Part shown: piece after piece, positions 36,243 to 43,920 of the stretch
How positions within the stretch are numbered: position 1 is the first letter of the stretch
How the letters are laid out: each line of letters starts with the position of its first letter
Assembly: GCF_025398195.1 (NCBI RefSeq)
Contig: NZ_JAODNV010000006.1
Location: 1-64,000, forward strand
Direction of reading: 5' to 3'
From: Chelativorans petroleitrophicus
GTDB taxonomy: Bacteria; Pseudomonadota; Alphaproteobacteria; Rhizobiales; Rhizobiaceae
Length of the DNA stretch: 64,000 bases
Program-made: the position numbers and the translations under genes
Notes under the pieces: model-generated
Databases searched by the model: none
The model's input: only the letters and a program-made list of their open reading frames with translations
What the model was told of the DNA's origin: nothing

Positions 36243-38275
36243 CGACGTCGCTCCCGCCCGACAGCGCGATCTTCAATGTCCGCGTGAGCGTTTTCCAGCG
36301 GAGCGCGGGTCGCTCCGCCGTAGCCGCCGCTGCCTACCGCAGCGCCTCTCGCCTCACCGACGAGCGCATAGGCGAGAGGTTCGACTACCGTAAGAAGCCC
36401 TGCCGGGACGCGTTCATAATCGCGCCTCCGGGCGCGCCCACGTGGGCTTACGACCGCGAGGAATTGTGGAACCGCGTCGAGCGGGCCGAGCGTCGGAGGG
36501 ATGCCGTTGTCGCGCGCGAGGTTTTAATCACCATTCCCCGCGACATTCCCGAGGAGGATCGCCGCGCTTTTATCGAGCAGGCCGTTGCACCGTACGTTGC
36601 CGCCGGTGCCATTGCTGACATTGCCTATCACTGCCCGCGCGCGGCGGACGGGGAGGAGCAGCCCCACTTTCATGTCATGCTGTCCACGCGCGCTCTGGAC
36701 CCGTCACCCGAGTCTGGATTCGCGAGGACCCGCAATGCGGCATTGACTGCGATGTTCGAATCCGGCGGCCGCCATGGCGGTGGCGAACGCGGCGAAGCCC
36801 TGAAAGCTGAGCGCGAGCGCATCGCTGCCTTAATGAATGATTTTCTCGCCCGGGCAGGCAGCGTCCGCCGGGCAGACCACCGCAGCAACGCAGCGCGCGG
36901 CCTCCACGATCGTGAACCTGAACCCCGCATCGGCGAGGGCCGCAAGCGGGCCGTTCTCAGACGCAGGCGGCACGATCGCCGCACTGCCGCCGTGTCCGCC
37001 ATGCGGCAGGCACGGATCGTGGCAAACGCACTCACAGCTACCGAGGAGGAGATCATGCAGACCAACCCCGCGCGCCAGGCGAAAGGAGGCATCCGCCCTC
37101 GCACGAAAATGGACTTCAAAGCGCGCCTGCTGCGCAAGCGGTTCCCCGACCTCCTGAGCGTCGAAGGCTGGGCTGGCAGCCTGCATTTCGTCGACACGAG
37201 CGACCCGAGTTTCACGCGCATCGCGACGAAGGACGGCGGGCATGTCGAAGTCCGCAACCGTATCGCAAGGGTCTACGGCCAGCGCGGGCAGGCCGACGCG
37301 CTCGCCGCCGCGATCGAGGCGGCTGGCGACGTGGATGCCGTCGAACGCCTGGAGCAGCTCCGCACCCTCCAGCGCAGGGGTTCTGGCATCCGCCAGCGCC
37401 GGAAGCCGGACGGGATTCCCGCGCTCCCGGCCGCCGAGGTCGAATCCCTCGCGGACCGCTGGCGCAGCCGCGGCTACCACCGCATTACCGAGGCCCCGGA
37501 CGGCGTGTGGATCGAGATCGGCCGCTGCCGCCTGCAGGATCTCGGCGACGAGCTCCGCGTGCACGGCCCCGTGGCCAGCGATGCAGCCGTCAGGGCGATG
37601 GTCGAGAAAGCAGCCGCCGAGTGGGCTGGCGAGGTCGAGGTTTGGGGCGACCAGGCGTTCGCAGACCAAATCTGGCTTGAGGCGCAGCGGCAGGGGATCA
37701 CTGTCTACGACCAGGCGACTGGCGAGCTCTATCACCCCTCCGAGGAGGTCCGCGCGCGCTATGATCGCGACCGCAGCCGTCTGAAGGCCGAAGGCGAGGA
37801 GATCGAGGAGATCAAGCGGCGCAAGGCCATAGCCTCGCTCCTCCTTGAGGCCGCCTCTGGCAATGCCGAGGCCCTAACCCGCCTCCGCACCAACGACAGG
37901 GACCTCGCCGATTTCGTGACACTCCACCTCGACGACGAGCAGCGCGGCAGGCTTGTCGGCAAGCCGGAAGCCGATGTCGTCGCGGCCCTCGCCGATTTCC
38001 GTTCCTATGGCCGGGCCGCCCGTGCCGCCGAGGACGAGCGCCGCAAGGCCGGGCCGCGGGTCGTCGGCTACGTGGTCAGCAACGAGCACGGGGCTGTGGA
38101 GCTCGAAACCGAGGACCTGTCGGAGGCTTACGAATACAAGGACGTGCTGGATGCCGAGGGGCGCAGCGCGGCCATCGGCACGGCGTACTCCGATGGCAGC
38201 ACGTCCTTCGAGGCCGCTCCCCGCCGGCCGGTGCCGCATCCTGACGCGGAGACTCACGAGCGGAGGCCGACATGA
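36239..38275 (+). CDS. MobA/MobL family relaxase
   Basis: A 678-residue relaxase. The N-terminal nicking domain shows the family sequence: GRSAVAAAAYRSASRL with the probable catalytic Tyr33, AREVLITIP near 93, and the metal-binding QPHFHVMLSTR with His143 and His145. The C-terminal half (about 250-678) has repeat-like Arg/Glu helical segments, with no recognisable helicase or primase motifs. It should nick oriT and pilot the strand into a helper conjugation pore. GTG 36239 overlaps the upstream stop and is the best start. It is divergent from TraD across oriT. Confidence 0.9.
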   Translation: MTTSLPPDSAIFNVRVSVFQRSAGRSAVAAAAYRSASRLTDERIGERFDYRKKPCRDAFIIAPPGAPTWAYDREELWNRVERAERRRDAVVAREVLITIPRDIPEEDRRAFIEQAVAPYVAAGAIADIAYHCPRAADGEEQPHFHVMLSTRALDPSPESGFARTRNAALTAMFESGGRHGGGERGEALKAERERIAALMNDFLARAGSVRRADHRSNAARGLHDREPEPRIGEGRKRAVLRRRRHDRRTAAVSAMRQARIVANALTATEEEIMQTNPARQAKGGIRPRTKMDFKARLLRKRFPDLLSVEGWAGSLHFVDTSDPSFTRIATKDGGHVEVRNRIARVYGQRGQADALAAAIEAAGDVDAVERLEQLRTLQRRGSGIRQRRKPDGIPALPAAEVESLADRWRSRGYHRITEAPDGVWIEIGRCRLQDLGDELRVHGPVASDAAVRAMVEKAAAEWAGEVEVWGDQAFADQIWLEAQRQGITVYDQATGELYHPSEEVRARYDRDRSRLKAEGEEIEEIKRRKAIASLLLEAASGNAEALTRLRTNDRDLADFVTLHLDDEQRGRLVGKPEADVVAALADFRSYGRAARAAEDERRKAGPRVVGYVVSNEHGAVELETEDLSEAYEYKDVLDAEGRSAAIGTAYSDGSTSFEAAPRRPVPHPDAETHERRPT

Positions 38276-38739
38276 TGCCCGACGGCGAGGCCCACGCGCT
38301 CCGCCGATATGTCCATCGGCGGGCGCATGGCTTGGCATTCCCCGAATACTACCGCTATGACGGGGCGCTTGGGTGCTGGGTGGCGTCCGACGCGGCGGAG
38401 GCCATTGGCCGCTGCGATGGCAGGGCCTTCCGGCAGGCCCGCCGCCCCGGCCTGCCCTGGTGCCCGTGGCTGGGTCCGGACACCCGCATCGCCAGCGACC
38501 ACGCGCTGCAGGTGTTTTTCGAGCTCCGCGCCGCCGAGCCTCAGGACTGGCACCGCCTCCTCCGGGAGGTCAGCCGCAGCCCCCGTCGCGCCCTCCGCGA
38601 CTGGCGCCGGCAGGGCCGCGAAGCCATTGCCCGCGTCCGCATGCAGGGCGCGGCGGAATCCGGCATCCGCCTCCCCAGCGCGCTCGCCGAGGAGTTCCGG
38701 ATTCCGGGGAGGGGCATGCGGAGCCTGAAGGAGGCGTAA
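38272..38739 (+). CDS. Hypothetical protein downstream of the relaxase (155 aa)
   Basis: Encodes MMPDGEAHALRRYVHRRAHG, an Arg/Trp-rich basic protein with no recognised family. It overlaps the relaxase stop (ATGA), so it is translated from the same message. Its stop TAA lies inside dyad copy 3. A role with the relaxase is possible but not shown. It converges with the ADP-ribosyltransferase-like gene. Confidence 0.65.
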   Translation: MMPDGEAHALRRYVHRRAHGLAFPEYYRYDGALGCWVASDAAEAIGRCDGRAFRQARRPGLPWCPWLGPDTRIASDHALQVFFELRAAEPQDWHRLLREVSRSPRRALRDWRRQGREAIARVRMQGAAESGIRLPSALAEEFRIPGRGMRSLKEA

Positions 38740-38758
38740 CTGGAAATTCCGTTACGCC
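38733..38758. repeat. Dyad repeat copy 3, stem-loop at the mob operon end
   Basis: GGCGTAAC (38733-38740) pairs with GTTACGCC (38751-38758), with an inner GGAA-A-TTCC pair. It shares the GTAAC...GTTAC core with copies 1 and 2. It contains the stop codon of the preceding gene. No T-tract follows. Confidence 0.7.
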
Positions 38759-38832
38759 TTCGCACGGTTCAGGGCGGGCAACGGCAGCAGGCCGCGTGCC
38801 TTCCTCCCCGCGTTGCGGCCGTTGCTTCGGAA

Positions 38833-39447
38833 TTAAAGCCTGAGTTCTGGCCCGCGTGCGCGGCAGAGCATGACACTCGCACGCACGGCATCGCCAAACG
38901 GACGGACATGCCCTTCGGCGTGAAGAACTGTTCCCCTCGGGAGCACGACCTCTCGCTCGTAGCGCACGACCATCAGGGTGCGCTCGTCATCTCCCTCGCG
39001 CCACACGAAGGCGGGAACCGTAACGGGCATTCCTGCCGGGACAAGGATCGCAGCCACGCCGGCACCGCCCCGGCTCCTGAACTTTCGTGCCTGGCGTTCG
39101 ACCAGGGAAGCGGAGACGAAGCATGGAGACGGTTCCCCGGGAACGAACGGTGTCGAGAATCCTCTCCAGAGGATCACATCCCTTGTGAATGTCCACGCGA
39201 AAGTCCTGTCCATGGCTTCTGCCCATTCCCCGTGGAGGCCGTTTCCCGCGGCGAGAGCGGCATTGAGAGCTTTGCCATCCTCCTGTCCTGGATATGCGCT
39301 CACGGAATAGCGGCGCAGGGCAGCAAGCGCCTCGTCATCCAGCGGCTTTTCCTGGCGAAGGAACCTTGCCGCACGGCTGCCGGAAGCAACGTGGTCTCCG
39401 AAGTGGCCGATGACGGCTGGAAGGTAGCTGGCGTTTGCCCGACCCAT
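38833..39447 (-). CDS. Putative ADP-ribosyltransferase (R-S-E type)
   Basis: A 204-residue protein whose pattern fits the R-S-E class of ADP-ribosyltransferase toxins and enzymes (PF03496-like). LWRGF gives Arg95, FVSASL gives the Ser112-x-Ser114 core, and YEREVVLPRG gives the Glu164-x-Glu166 pair with the usual LPRG ending. An upstream helix part (ALRRYSVSAY, residues 43-52) also fits. ATG 39447 follows AAAGGAG; an in-frame ATG at 39546 is further upstream. No signal peptide is seen, so it probably acts in the cell that makes it or is moved by other means. No immunity gene is recognised. Convergent to the relaxase operon; lies downstream of integrase. Confidence 0.7.
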   Translation of the reverse strand: MGRANASYLPAVIGHFGDHVASGSRAARFLRQEKPLDDEALAALRRYSVSAYPGQEDGKALNAALAAGNGLHGEWAEAMDRTFAWTFTRDVILWRGFSTPFVPGEPSPCFVSASLVERQARKFRSRGGAGVAAILVPAGMPVTVPAFVWREGDDERTLMVVRYEREVVLPRGTVLHAEGHVRPFGDAVRASVMLCRARGPELRL

Positions 39448-39572
39448 CAGTTTTCTCCTTTCGTCACCGCGACCATTCCTCGCCGATCCAATGCCATACG
39501 ACCCGCAGGAGGGTTCCTGATGCCAGTGCAATGCATGGGATTGCAAGCCGCATTGCCTTGGAGGATCTGTCC

Positions 39573-41282
39573 CTACCGGAAGGCCTCAGGGTCAGGAGCC
39601 TGGCTGAAATCCTCGAAATTGTCTTTCAGGGCGGACAACGGCGGCAGCGGTTTCCGGGCCGCAGCCTGTTCCCGTTCCGCGATCACGTACCACGGGTACC
39701 AGGCCGAGAAGGGGATCCCTCTCGGCTTTGCGGTCTCCTGCGCCTCCCGTCGTACCGGTGGCGGGACACGAGCGAGCAGGGGGGGCATCGGCCGATGCTT
39801 CGCCCATTCCTTCTCGACCGCCTCAAAAACGGCATCGCACCACGTTTTCATGGCTTCCGCCTTCACGGCCAGCCGTTGACTGTAGTCATAGGCGAGCCGT
39901 GTCACGTCTGCGCTCCGGAGCGTCTTTTGCCCCGTCTCCAGCCCCGCATGATCGAGCACCGCAGATATGGCATCGGGTCTCACTTTGCGGTCGCTGCATA
40001 TGGTTGCAAATGTCCTGCGCAGGTCGTGTGCCGAAAAGTGCGGCACATCCTCCAGATGGTTGCTGAGCCGCCCCTTGATTTCCTGCGCTTTTCGCTTGGG
40101 GTCCTTTCGCTGCCGCCCCTTCGGCGTCTTCGGCGGCATGCCGCGCAGCCGCGCGATGTAATCCCGCGTTGCTGTCGTGGATATCGGCTTGTCCGCCTCG
40201 CCTTCCTTCTGTGTCAGCCGGGGGAAGACAAACCTCGACTCCCTTGGCGAGGCAGAAATTGCCCGATCCACAAGCAGCACGAGACGGGGCGGAATCGGCA
40301 AGGCGTGGAACCGCTTGGATTTCATTTGCGATTCCTGCCATGCTGCCACCTTCCAGCCTTTCGGGCCTTCCGGCCATGGCAGTATGCAGGCGCGTTCCAC
40401 CGCCATCGCGGCGCTGGACCGCTGGGCTGTCAGGAACAGCCACCACAGGGCACACACGACAACCTCGGATGTCTCCCGCGCTGCCTTGCGCCCCTCCACC
40501 TTCCGATGTTTTTCAGCGACATAGAGCACCTTCGCTATGTCACTCAAGGACGGCATCCGGGTGCGCGGCTGGACCGCTGTTTCATCGAGTGGCTGGACCT
40601 CCAGCCACCATCGCGGAATCCCGTGCAGGCCCGATTTGCCCGCGTGTTTGCGCTTTGCAAAGCTAAGCGCCGCCTTCGCGTTGGCGACAAAAGAGCGGGA
40701 AGGGGTCTTCCCCCGCATGGCTGCCGCGTCCCGGACTGCTTCGAGGTCAGGAATGTCCAGTTCCGCTAGCATCTTGCCCCTGAGGCCATCCGCTTCCGGG
40801 ATCGTAAGGGCATAACGGGCAATCTTGACGCTCCGCTCGGACGGCGGGCGAAGTGTCCCCCTCACGACACGCGGCTTGCCGAGGTAGCTTTCCGTATATT
40901 CCTCAACCAGCTTTTCCCATGTCCACGTGCCGGCCGCGATCTTCGTTGCCTTCTCGGCCGCCGCTTTCGCCTCGCCTTCGTCTTTTCCGGCTGCGAGCCC
41001 CGTCAGGTACCGTTCAGGATCTACGCCGTCGCGCAGCAGGTCCCGCACCTTCCGCGCAGTTTCCCTGGCCGCCTTGGCATTTTTGATCTTGTCGAGACCG
41101 CCCAGCCTTTTCGTCTTGCTTCCCCAGTTTAGTTGCCATCGGACCGAATGCCCTTCCACGACGAGCCGGAGGCCTTTTTCAACCACGTCAGAAAAGATGA
41201 ATGATTTGGCCTGACCCTGGGCCGCCAGCCGCTTCGCCTCCGCGATCTCTGAAGGTCCGATTTCCTTGCGGATCGTCGGCAT
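39573..41282 (-). CDS. Tyrosine recombinase/integrase of the element
   Basis: A 569-residue integrase with an N-terminal arm-binding domain (about 1-80), a core-binding domain (about 120-220) and the catalytic domain. Active-site residues: Arg288 (LTAQRSS), His419-x-x-Arg422 (HDLRR), His445 (VLDHAG), and nucleophile Tyr465 or Tyr467 (AYDYSQ). The region after residue 480 is an extra Pro-rich tail. The gene is next to attR, the usual position for the enzyme catalysing integration at tRNA-Arg. The arm repeat is 34 bases upstream of its ATG, so its promoter overlaps integrase binding sites and may be self-controlled. Confidence 0.92.
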   Translation of the reverse strand: MPTIRKEIGPSEIAEAKRLAAQGQAKSFIFSDVVEKGLRLVVEGHSVRWQLNWGSKTKRLGGLDKIKNAKAARETARKVRDLLRDGVDPERYLTGLAAGKDEGEAKAAAEKATKIAAGTWTWEKLVEEYTESYLGKPRVVRGTLRPPSERSVKIARYALTIPEADGLRGKMLAELDIPDLEAVRDAAAMRGKTPSRSFVANAKAALSFAKRKHAGKSGLHGIPRWWLEVQPLDETAVQPRTRMPSLSDIAKVLYVAEKHRKVEGRKAARETSEVVVCALWWLFLTAQRSSAAMAVERACILPWPEGPKGWKVAAWQESQMKSKRFHALPIPPRLVLLVDRAISASPRESRFVFPRLTQKEGEADKPISTTATRDYIARLRGMPPKTPKGRQRKDPKRKAQEIKGRLSNHLEDVPHFSAHDLRRTFATICSDRKVRPDAISAVLDHAGLETGQKTLRSADVTRLAYDYSQRLAVKAEAMKTWCDAVFEAVEKEWAKHRPMPPLLARVPPPVRREAQETAKPRGIPFSAWYPWYVIAEREQAAARKPLPPLSALKDNFEDFSQAPDPEAFR

Positions 41283-41315
41283 TTTTCCGTCTCGTCCTGA
41301 TTGTGTGGGGGCGGC

Positions 41316-41337
41316 TTCTACCGACTTTCTACCGACT
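41316..41337. repeat. Right arm copy of the 22-bp integrase arm-type repeat
   Basis: Identical to 19022-19043, in the same orientation, and 79 bases inside the right direct repeat. It lies in the leader of the integrase gene. After excision the two copies would flank the core site in the circle. Confidence 0.8.
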
Positions 41338-41416
41338 TGTAAACGGATATGCGGGAGTTTCGAGATGCCAATCCAAGTGAAATCAATACTTTATAATGAT
41401 GAAAATTGTTGACAAT

Positions 41417-41467
41417 AGATTCCTAATCTGAGGGTCGCAGGTTCGAATCCTGCCGGGATCACCATCT
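41417..41467. repeat. attR: 51-bp direct repeat (3' tRNA fragment)
   Basis: Identical to 18897-18947. It holds the tRNA anticodon loop, T-arm, acceptor 3' strand and CCA but no 5' half, so it is not a functional tRNA. It marks the right junction of the element with the chromosome. The 79 bases between the arm repeat and this site are AT-rich. Confidence 0.96.
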
Positions 41468-41522
41468 GAATCTTTGAAAAATGAATTAAATGCCTCGTAG
41501 CGTCGCGGCCCCGGGAGGCAAG

Positions 41523-41828
41523 TCATTCATTCTTTGGATAAATTTGCGTTCCGATAATTTGCGCCATTCGCTCCATATGCGGCGGCACCTTCGCTTGCGA
41601 ATACCCCTCCTGAAAGTCCGCGGCCATCCACAAAGAAACGACCAAAGCGCAAATAACCACTGCCTTTTCCCGCGCCTCGTAATAAAGGAATGGCGCCAGT
41701 TCGAGCTGATGCTGACCTCTTTGGAAAACTTGCGTCCGAACGTCGCATCCGCCGGGCCTGGCACTGTCCCCCTGAGACGCAACGTGCGCGAAATGCAGAT
41801 GCGATTGAAAATTTCGCATGCCGTACAA
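41523..41828 (-). CDS. Possible small membrane protein
   Basis: The last 65 codons look protein-like: LELAPFLYYEAREKAVVICA, one hydrophobic segment (AVVICALVVSLWMAA) and a polar tail ending IIGTQIYPKNE. The N-terminal part of the frame is less natural, so the true start may be internal. No family is recognised. Apart from this frame, the gap 41468-42141 holds no supported gene. Confidence 0.35.
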   Translation of the reverse strand: MYGMRNFQSHLHFAHVASQGDSARPGGCDVRTQVFQRGQHQLELAPFLYYEAREKAVVICALVVSLWMAADFQEGYSQAKVPPHMERMAQIIGTQIYPKNE

Positions 41829-42141
41829 TATCTAAATTCGCGGCCCGGGCATCCGCCATGGCGGATATGCGGCATGCTCCATATCGCCCCGTTGCGAACG
41901 GCTCTGTACCTCTGCCGGCCAGCAGCTGTAAGCGCGAGGCACATAGGCGCGGAAGCCTTCCGGCCGCTTCAGATGGGCGGAGTCGCGGCATGGCTGATCG
42001 CATCATCTTCTGTAACGTTTCGTCGCGGAATTTGAGGGATCGCGCCTCAACCTTTTCCAACTCAGCGGATTGTTTGCCCGGGTTCTTCAAAAGGGGAACG
42101 GCGCAGCGTTCCGCGCATCTCCATATCTGAGCAGGAATCAC

Positions 42142-43734
42142 ATGCACCGACGTACTTTCCTTGTTTGCGGGGGCAAGGCGCTGTTGGGGGCTGCTGCCCT
42201 CATGAGCACCGCGGCCATCGCCCAGCAGCCAGGCGGCGACCCCGCCGCCGGCGCGGAAGAGGGCACACCTTTCTCGTTTGATCAGCTGACCGCAATGATG
42301 AAGGAGCGGGCCGGCCAGCCATTCGAGCCTTCGCAGGAGGAACTGCCGGAGGTGATCGCCCGCCTCACCTATGACGAGCACCGGGCGATCCGCTACAGGC
42401 CGGATCAGGCCGTCTGGAAGGGCGAGGCGCCGTTCGAGCTGCAGGCTTTTCACCCCGGCTGGCTGTTCAAGCAGCCGGTGCATCTGTACGTGGTGGAAAA
42501 CGGCCGCGCATCACCCCTTGAGTTCAACAGCGGCGTGTTCGAATACCGCAAGCCGCTGGACGCGCAGGCTTTCTCGGGCGTGGAGCTGCCCGGCGTGGCG
42601 GGTTTCCGCCTGCATTATCCGCTCAACAGGCCGGACGTCATGGACGAGCTGGTCGCCTTCCTGGGCGCCAGCTATTTCCGCGCGCTCGGGCGCGGCAATC
42701 TCTACGGCCTGTCGGCTCGCGGGCTCGCGGTCAACACGGCCACATCCGTGGGCGAGGAGTTTCCGGTCTTCACCAACTTCTGGATCGAAAAGCCTGGCCC
42801 GCAGGACGAGTCCATCCGCCTTTACGCCGCGCTCGACAGCGCCAGCGTGGCGGGCGCCTATGCCTTTACCATCACCCCCGGCCAGAACACGGTAATGGAG
42901 GTGACCGCGCGGCTGTTCATCCGCCGCGATATCGAACGTCTTGGCATTGCGCCCATGACCTCCATGTTCCTGTTTGCCGAAAACAACAGAAGCGCCTTCG
43001 ACGACTATCGCGGCCAGGTGCATGACAGCGACGGGCTGAAGATCATCCGCGCCAATGGCGAGGAGGTCTGGCGCAACCTCAACAATCCGAGCGAACTCGC
43101 CAACTCGTTCTACATCGAGACCAGCCCCAAGGCTTTCGGCCTCTTCCAGCGCGACCGCGACTTCGACCACTATCAGGATGCCGGTGCGGGCTATCAGCGT
43201 CGGCCGTCGCTCCTGGTCGAGCCGCTCGGAGATTGGGGCAAGGGGGCGATCAACCTTGTCGAACTGCCGACGGAGCTCGAGATCAACGACAACATCGTCG
43301 CCTTCTGGATTCCGGAAGGCGAGATCAAGGCCGGCCAGGAGCTGGAATACAGCTACCGCCTCACCTGGGGCTCGATCGAGGAGCCCACGGGTGAATATGC
43401 GCGCGTGACGGCGCTGCGCACCGGCATCGGCGGCACCTCCGGCGTGGAGGAGAAGGCCGAGCACCTGCGCAAGTTCGTCGTCGATTTCGAGGGCGACATC
43501 CTCAAGAACGTTTCCTCGGAACAGAAGATCGAAGCGGTCGTTTCGGCAAGTCGCGCCGAGATCGTGCACACCACCGTGTCGCCGATCCAGGCCAATGGCG
43601 CCTGGCGCCTCGTGATCGATCTTGTTCCCGAAAGCGATGCGCCGGTGGAACTGAGCGGCTACCTCAGTCTGAACGGACTGCGGCTCTCTGAAATCTGGAC
43701 CTATCAGTGGAGAAGGACAGATGGACAATCCTGA
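42142..43734 (+). CDS. opgG: Glucan biosynthesis protein G (OpgG/MdoG)
   Basis: Periplasmic protein of 530 residues needed for synthesis or branching of osmoregulated periplasmic glucans. An N-terminal HRRTFLVCGGKALLGAAALM is a signal with a twin-arginine start; the mature protein has the OpgG/MdoG domain (about 43-525), with FSFDQLTAMM, GNLYGLSARGLAVNTA and YRLTWGS segments. ATG 42142 follows a GCAGGAATCAC ribosome binding site. It is followed by a 52-codon gene and opgH, as part of one operon. Rhizobia often make cyclic glucans by ndvB, so opgGH here may be a parallel system. Confidence 0.93.
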   Translation: MHRRTFLVCGGKALLGAAALMSTAAIAQQPGGDPAAGAEEGTPFSFDQLTAMMKERAGQPFEPSQEELPEVIARLTYDEHRAIRYRPDQAVWKGEAPFELQAFHPGWLFKQPVHLYVVENGRASPLEFNSGVFEYRKPLDAQAFSGVELPGVAGFRLHYPLNRPDVMDELVAFLGASYFRALGRGNLYGLSARGLAVNTATSVGEEFPVFTNFWIEKPGPQDESIRLYAALDSASVAGAYAFTITPGQNTVMEVTARLFIRRDIERLGIAPMTSMFLFAENNRSAFDDYRGQVHDSDGLKIIRANGEEVWRNLNNPSELANSFYIETSPKAFGLFQRDRDFDHYQDAGAGYQRRPSLLVEPLGDWGKGAINLVELPTELEINDNIVAFWIPEGEIKAGQELEYSYRLTWGSIEEPTGEYARVTALRTGIGGTSGVEEKAEHLRKFVVDFEGDILKNVSSEQKIEAVVSASRAEIVHTTVSPIQANGAWRLVIDLVPESDAPVELSGYLSLNGLRLSEIWTYQWRRTDGQS

Positions 43735-43879
43735 GAACGTATCCGCGATGCGCCGCGTTCTTCGTGAGAGCGAGTTGCCTGCTGCACCCATGGCGATGCC
43801 GGAGCAGGTGCTGGCACGCCCGCGGGTGATACGGGTGTTGCTTCTCAGGCCTCTCCTTGACTGGCTGACACCAAGATAG
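43721..43879 (+). CDS. Small protein between opgG and opgH (52 aa)
   Basis: Starts at ATG 43721 inside the last codons of opgG, with GAGAAGGAC just upstream. It encodes MDNPENVSAMRRVLRESELP and a C-terminal RPRVIRVLLLRPLLDWLTPR. It is basic with a short hydrophobic end. Conserved small genes occur at this place in related opgGH operons, but the function is unknown. Confidence 0.6.
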   Translation: MDNPENVSAMRRVLRESELPAAPMAMPEQVLARPRVIRVLLLRPLLDWLTPR

Positions 43880-43882
43880 GCC

Positions 43883-43903
43883 GGACCGCCCAAAGGGCGG
43901 TCC
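43883..43903 (+). promoter_or_regulatory. Perfect hairpin in the opgH leader
   Basis: GGACCGCCC-AAA-GGGCGGTCC, nine perfect base pairs with a 3-base loop, 17 bases upstream of the opgH ATG. No T-tract follows. It could modulate translation or stability between the two genes. Confidence 0.6.
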
Positions 43904-43920
43904 CTAACGGAGTCTGGTCC

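Larger units (their letters stand above)
18897..41467. mobile_element. 22.5-kb integrative and mobilizable element in tRNA-Arg(CCT)
   Basis: The element is bounded by perfect 51-bp direct repeats (18897-18947 and 41417-41467), one inside tRNA-Arg and one a 3' tRNA fragment. A tyrosine integrase lies just inside the right end, and a 22-bp sequence recurs inside both ends. Cargo includes an EcoRII-type restriction-modification cassette, a second methyltransferase, an HUH Rep, a DotA/TraY-like protein, TraD, an oriT candidate, a MobA relaxase and a putative ADP-ribosyltransferase. It lacks a VirB/TrwB-like secretion system, coupling protein and ATPase, so it is best read as mobilizable rather than self-transmissible. 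Confidence 0.93.

Noticed and set aside
41417-41464. A second tRNA-Arg gene
   Set aside because: Only the 3' half is present, with no D-arm or 5' acceptor strand. It is the right attachment repeat.
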